Source: Sulfurovum xiamenensis
GTDB taxonomy: Bacteria > Campylobacterota > Campylobacteria > Campylobacterales > Sulfurovaceae
DNA: 64,000 bases
Assembly: GCF_030347995.1 (NCBI RefSeq)
Contig: NZ_JAQIBC010000005.1
Span: forward strand, 45,650-109,649
Direction of reading: 5' to 3'
The position numbers and the translations under genes were made by a program. The notes below the pieces were generated by a model that was not told where the DNA came from, made no database searches, and saw only the letters and a program-made list of their open reading frames with translations. Below are positions 61,727 to 64,000 of this stretch, piece by piece (position 1 is the stretch's first letter; the number at the start of each line of letters is the position of its first letter).

Positions 61727-63529
61727 ATGGCACAATTATTTACTAGAGATACACAGGCTATTTTTTGGAACAACAACAAAACAGCGATCCAAAGAATGTT
61801 AGACTATGATTACACAATTAAAAGAGAAAAACCTTCGGTAGCAGCGATCGTTGCTCCAACTGCATCTGGAAAATTTGAGAAATTCTTCTATGGTGCTGAC
61901 GAGGTGATGATCCCTACATTTAAAACGACTGCAGAAGCAAAAGCTGCTCAGCCTCAAGCTGACGTTCTTTTGAACTTTGCATCATTCAGAACTGCTTATG
62001 ATGTAACAATGGAAGCATTGGAGATCGGTGGATTTCAAACGATCATGATCACAGCAGAAGGTATCCCTGAGAGACTTGCGCGTGGTATGAACCAAGCTGC
62101 ACGTGATGCAGGTGTTGTTGTTATCGGGCCTGCTACAGTTGGTGGTATCGCTCCCGGTGCATTCAAGATCGCTAACGTTGGTGGTACGATCGAGAACATC
62201 GTGAACTCTAAACTTCACAGAGCAGGTTCATGTGGTCTTGTAACAAGATCAGGTGGTCTTTTCAACGAACTTTCTAACATCATCGCTATCAATGCTGATG
62301 GTATCGCAGAAGGTGTTGCGATCGGTGGAGACAGATTCGTTGGTTCTGTATTTATCGACAACCTTCTTAGAATGGAAGAGAACCCGGATGTAAAATATAT
62401 GATCCTTCTTGGTGAAGTAGGTGGTACAGAAGAGTACAAAGTGATCGATGCGGTTAAATCAGGTAAGATCACAAAACCGATCATCGCATGGTGTATCGGT
62501 ACGATCGCTAAATACTATGATTCAGGTGTTCAATTCGGTCACGCAGGTGCATCTGCAAATGCTGAACGTGAAACAGCTGAAGCGAAAAACAAAGCGATGG
62601 CTGAAGCAGGTATTCATGTACCGGCAACATTCAATGACCTTCCTGCAAAGATCAGAGAAGTATTTGAATCTCTTAACATCCCAGCGATCCCTGAGCCAGA
62701 GATCAATATCGTACCTAAAGTAAGAAGAAGCAAGCAGTTCATCTGTACTATCTCTGATGACAGAGGTGACGAAGCGACATACGCTGGATTCCCTATCTCT
62801 TCAGTGGCAACACCTGATACAGGTAAAGGAATCGGTGATGTTGTATCACTTCTATGGTTCAAAAAACAGTATCCGAAATGGGCAACTGACTTTATCGAGA
62901 CTGTAATGAAAACTGTTGCGGATCATGGTCCGGCAGTATCTGGTGCACACAATGCTAAAGTAACGGCTAGAGCAGGTAAATCAGTGGTTGAATCATTGGT
63001 AACTGGTCTTCTTACTATCGGACCAAGATTCGGTGGTGCGATTGATGGTGCAGCACAGTACTTCAAACATGCAGATGACAACAACATGTCTCCAAAAGAA
63101 TTCTTGAACTACATGAAAGGTGAGGGTGTGCCAATTCCAGGAATTGGTCACAGAATCAAATCTCTTAAAAACCCTGACCTAAGAGTAAAAGGTTTGATGG
63201 ATTATGCAGCGGCACATTTCCCTGCAACACCACTTCTTGACTATGCAAGAACAGTTGAAGCATTGACAACATCTAAAAAAGAGAACCTTATCCTTAACGT
63301 GGATGGTACTATCGGTATCCTTATGGTTGATATGTGGAGAGCACTTGGTTACTCTGAAGAAGAGATCAATGAGTTTATCGCTTCAGGTACGCTCAATGCA
63401 TTCTTCATCGTAGGTAGATCTATCGGATTCATCGGTCACATTCTTGATGAGAAGAGACTTGCTATGCCTATGTATAGACACCCAATGGATGACATCCTTT
63501 ATGATGTACCAATGGCAGAAAAGATCTAA
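61727..63529 (+). CDS. aclA: ATP-citrate lyase large subunit AclA
   Basis: Large subunit carrying the CoA-ligase-like domain and the citrate-synthase-like lyase domain. The 600-aa protein has the phospho-His site SGVQFGHAGASA (His272), CoA-binding region VVIGPATVGGIAPGAFKIAN, and citrate-synthase-type segments PGIGHRIKSLKNPD near 470 and FIVGRSIGFIGHILDEKRLA near 566, ending YRHPMDDILYDVP. Co-transcribed with aclB. Together they indicate autotrophic growth by the reductive TCA cycle. Confidence 0.97.
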   Translation: MAQLFTRDTQAIFWNNNKTAIQRMLDYDYTIKREKPSVAAIVAPTASGKFEKFFYGADEVMIPTFKTTAEAKAAQPQADVLLNFASFRTAYDVTMEALEIGGFQTIMITAEGIPERLARGMNQAARDAGVVVIGPATVGGIAPGAFKIANVGGTIENIVNSKLHRAGSCGLVTRSGGLFNELSNIIAINADGIAEGVAIGGDRFVGSVFIDNLLRMEENPDVKYMILLGEVGGTEEYKVIDAVKSGKITKPIIAWCIGTIAKYYDSGVQFGHAGASANAERETAEAKNKAMAEAGIHVPATFNDLPAKIREVFESLNIPAIPEPEINIVPKVRRSKQFICTISDDRGDEATYAGFPISSVATPDTGKGIGDVVSLLWFKKQYPKWATDFIETVMKTVADHGPAVSGAHNAKVTARAGKSVVESLVTGLLTIGPRFGGAIDGAAQYFKHADDNNMSPKEFLNYMKGEGVPIPGIGHRIKSLKNPDLRVKGLMDYAAAHFPATPLLDYARTVEALTTSKKENLILNVDGTIGILMVDMWRALGYSEEEINEFIASGTLNAFFIVGRSIGFIGHILDEKRLAMPMYRHPMDDILYDVPMAEKI

Positions 63530-63828
63530 TTTCTTTTTAGCATACCAGGCACAACTTTACAGTTGTGCCAATTTCTACATTTTATTTACTCCCAAACACT
63601 TAATTTTCTAACATATCTTATTGTTTCATATGAGAGATCTACCCTCTTTTCAGTCACTGTATATACTACAAATATAAGCACAACAAAATTAACAAAATAA
63701 TATGGCTAGGGGTCTATATTTTTTTAAATAAATAAAACAATTTTTAAGCTATTTTTGCATATATAATGTAAGTAAAAATGGATAAAAAAATTTTTTTTAA
63801 CAAATTTCAAATAAAACGCAAAAAACCC
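63530..63828 (+). other. Intergenic region with aclBA terminator
   Basis: No gene is seen. GGCACAACT (63548-63556) and AGTTGTGCC (63561-63569) form a perfect 9-bp stem with a TTAC loop, 18 nt after the aclA stop and followed by a T-rich stretch: the likely end of the aclBA transcript. The rest (about 63580-63828) is very AT-rich with long A and T runs, as in UP elements ahead of rRNA promoters. Confidence 0.7.
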
Positions 63829-63857
63829 TTGACAAGGGATTCATTTTTGTCTATAAT
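63829..63857 (+). promoter_or_regulatory. Consensus promoter of rRNA operon
   Basis: TTGACA (63829-63834) and TATAAT (63852-63857) separated by exactly 17 bp: a full sigma-70 consensus, rare in these AT-rich genomes outside rRNA operons. Long A/T tracts upstream resemble an UP element. Confidence 0.88.
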
Positions 63858-64000
63858 TCCCGTCCACAAACACAGAGACCTAGGCTGAGTTAGCCGAGAG
63901 AGTGAGAGTGTGAATGATCTTTGACAACCAAATAATAAGTAAACAAATCAACGTCTATTTGAGTTTTAATTTTACCAATTTTTAAAAAATTGGGATAAAG
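63858..64000 (+). ncRNA. rRNA operon 5' leader with boxA-like element (16S lies beyond window)
   Basis: After the promoter, TGATCTTTGACAA (63915-63927) matches the boxA antitermination element of rRNA leaders (E. coli: TGCTCTTTAACAA). CCAATTTTT (63975-63983) and AAAAATTGG (63985-63993) form an inverted repeat that could be part of the RNase III processing stalk. The mature 16S 5' end is not reached within the window; identification rests on promoter strength and boxA. Confidence 0.8.

Noticed and set aside
63975..63993. Intrinsic terminator in the rRNA leader
   Set aside because: The repeat has only a single-base centre and no U-tract; a processing-stalk element is more plausible after a boxA leader.

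Overview
The window looks like chromosome from a chemolithoautotrophic, sulfur-oxidising member of the Campylobacterota (former Epsilonproteobacteria), closest in character to Sulfurovum or Sulfurimonas. The grounds are a soxXYZAB cluster, a polysulfide-reductase-like molybdoenzyme operon, ATP-citrate lyase (aclBA, reductive TCA cycle), futalosine-pathway mqnE, fused ispDF, and the mrp / ispDF / response regulator / sulfurylase-like / pgpA gene order known from Campylobacter. Genus is inference from gene content; no rRNA gene lies inside the window. The DNA is AT-rich, densely coding and mostly in short operons with ATGA-type overlaps. I see no CRISPR array, IS element, prophage or tRNA gene.

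Layout. 1-1605 (minus): gatC, an ArsC/YffB-like protein and the 5' part of pilT, which runs off the left edge. 1708-6026 (plus): a ferredoxin-thioredoxin-reductase-like protein, rhodanese, YqiA-like esterase, dapE, two tandem periplasmic thioredoxins and an orphan histidine kinase. 6036-9514: a periplasmic DsrE-like protein (minus), then a Cache-type sensor, an OmpR-type regulator and a histidine kinase. 9641-18590: soxX-Y-Z-A-B, porin, zinc hydrolase, a cytochrome-thioredoxin fusion, a second DsrE-like protein and a DUF302 protein. 18836-26748: 4Fe-4S / NrfD / molybdopterin subunits (psrBCA-like), TorD-type chaperone, polyferredoxin and two unknown proteins. 26810-31593: malic enzyme, then a DUF2868 membrane protein, a DUF3482 GTPase and a membrane protein with HEAGH. 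31590-36645: pgpA, sulfurylase-like gene, atypical response regulator and ispDF on minus, mrp divergent on plus. 36821-40569: zinc-uptake locus (Fur-family regulator, small CxxC protein, outer-membrane barrel, znuA, znuB). 41763-52279: two TPP riboswitches controlling thiC-thiO-thiS-thiG and an outer-membrane receptor-thiBPQ-kinase unit. 52285-57005 (minus): hemerythrin, glmS, glnD. 57052-60265: mqnE, a phosphoribosyltransferase, a TrpG/PabA amidotransferase and a GT-C-like membrane protein. 60380-63529: aclBA. 63829-64000: a consensus promoter and boxA-like leader that almost certainly starts an rRNA operon.

How the parts may work together. Periplasmic Sox proteins oxidise reduced sulfur; the surrounding thioredoxins, DsrE-like proteins and DUF302 protein look like helpers for keeping thiols reduced or carrying sulfane sulfur. 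The promoters of soxX and of the DUF302 gene carry the same pair of TTTACA direct repeats 11 bp apart at the same distance from the -10 box. That suggests one regulator for both ends of the locus, and the OmpR-type system encoded immediately upstream is the obvious candidate. The molybdoenzyme operon would handle polysulfide or sulfur at the membrane, and aclBA supplies carbon fixation. The thiamin block covers synthesis and a full import route from outer membrane to cytoplasmic kinase, each half under its own TPP riboswitch.
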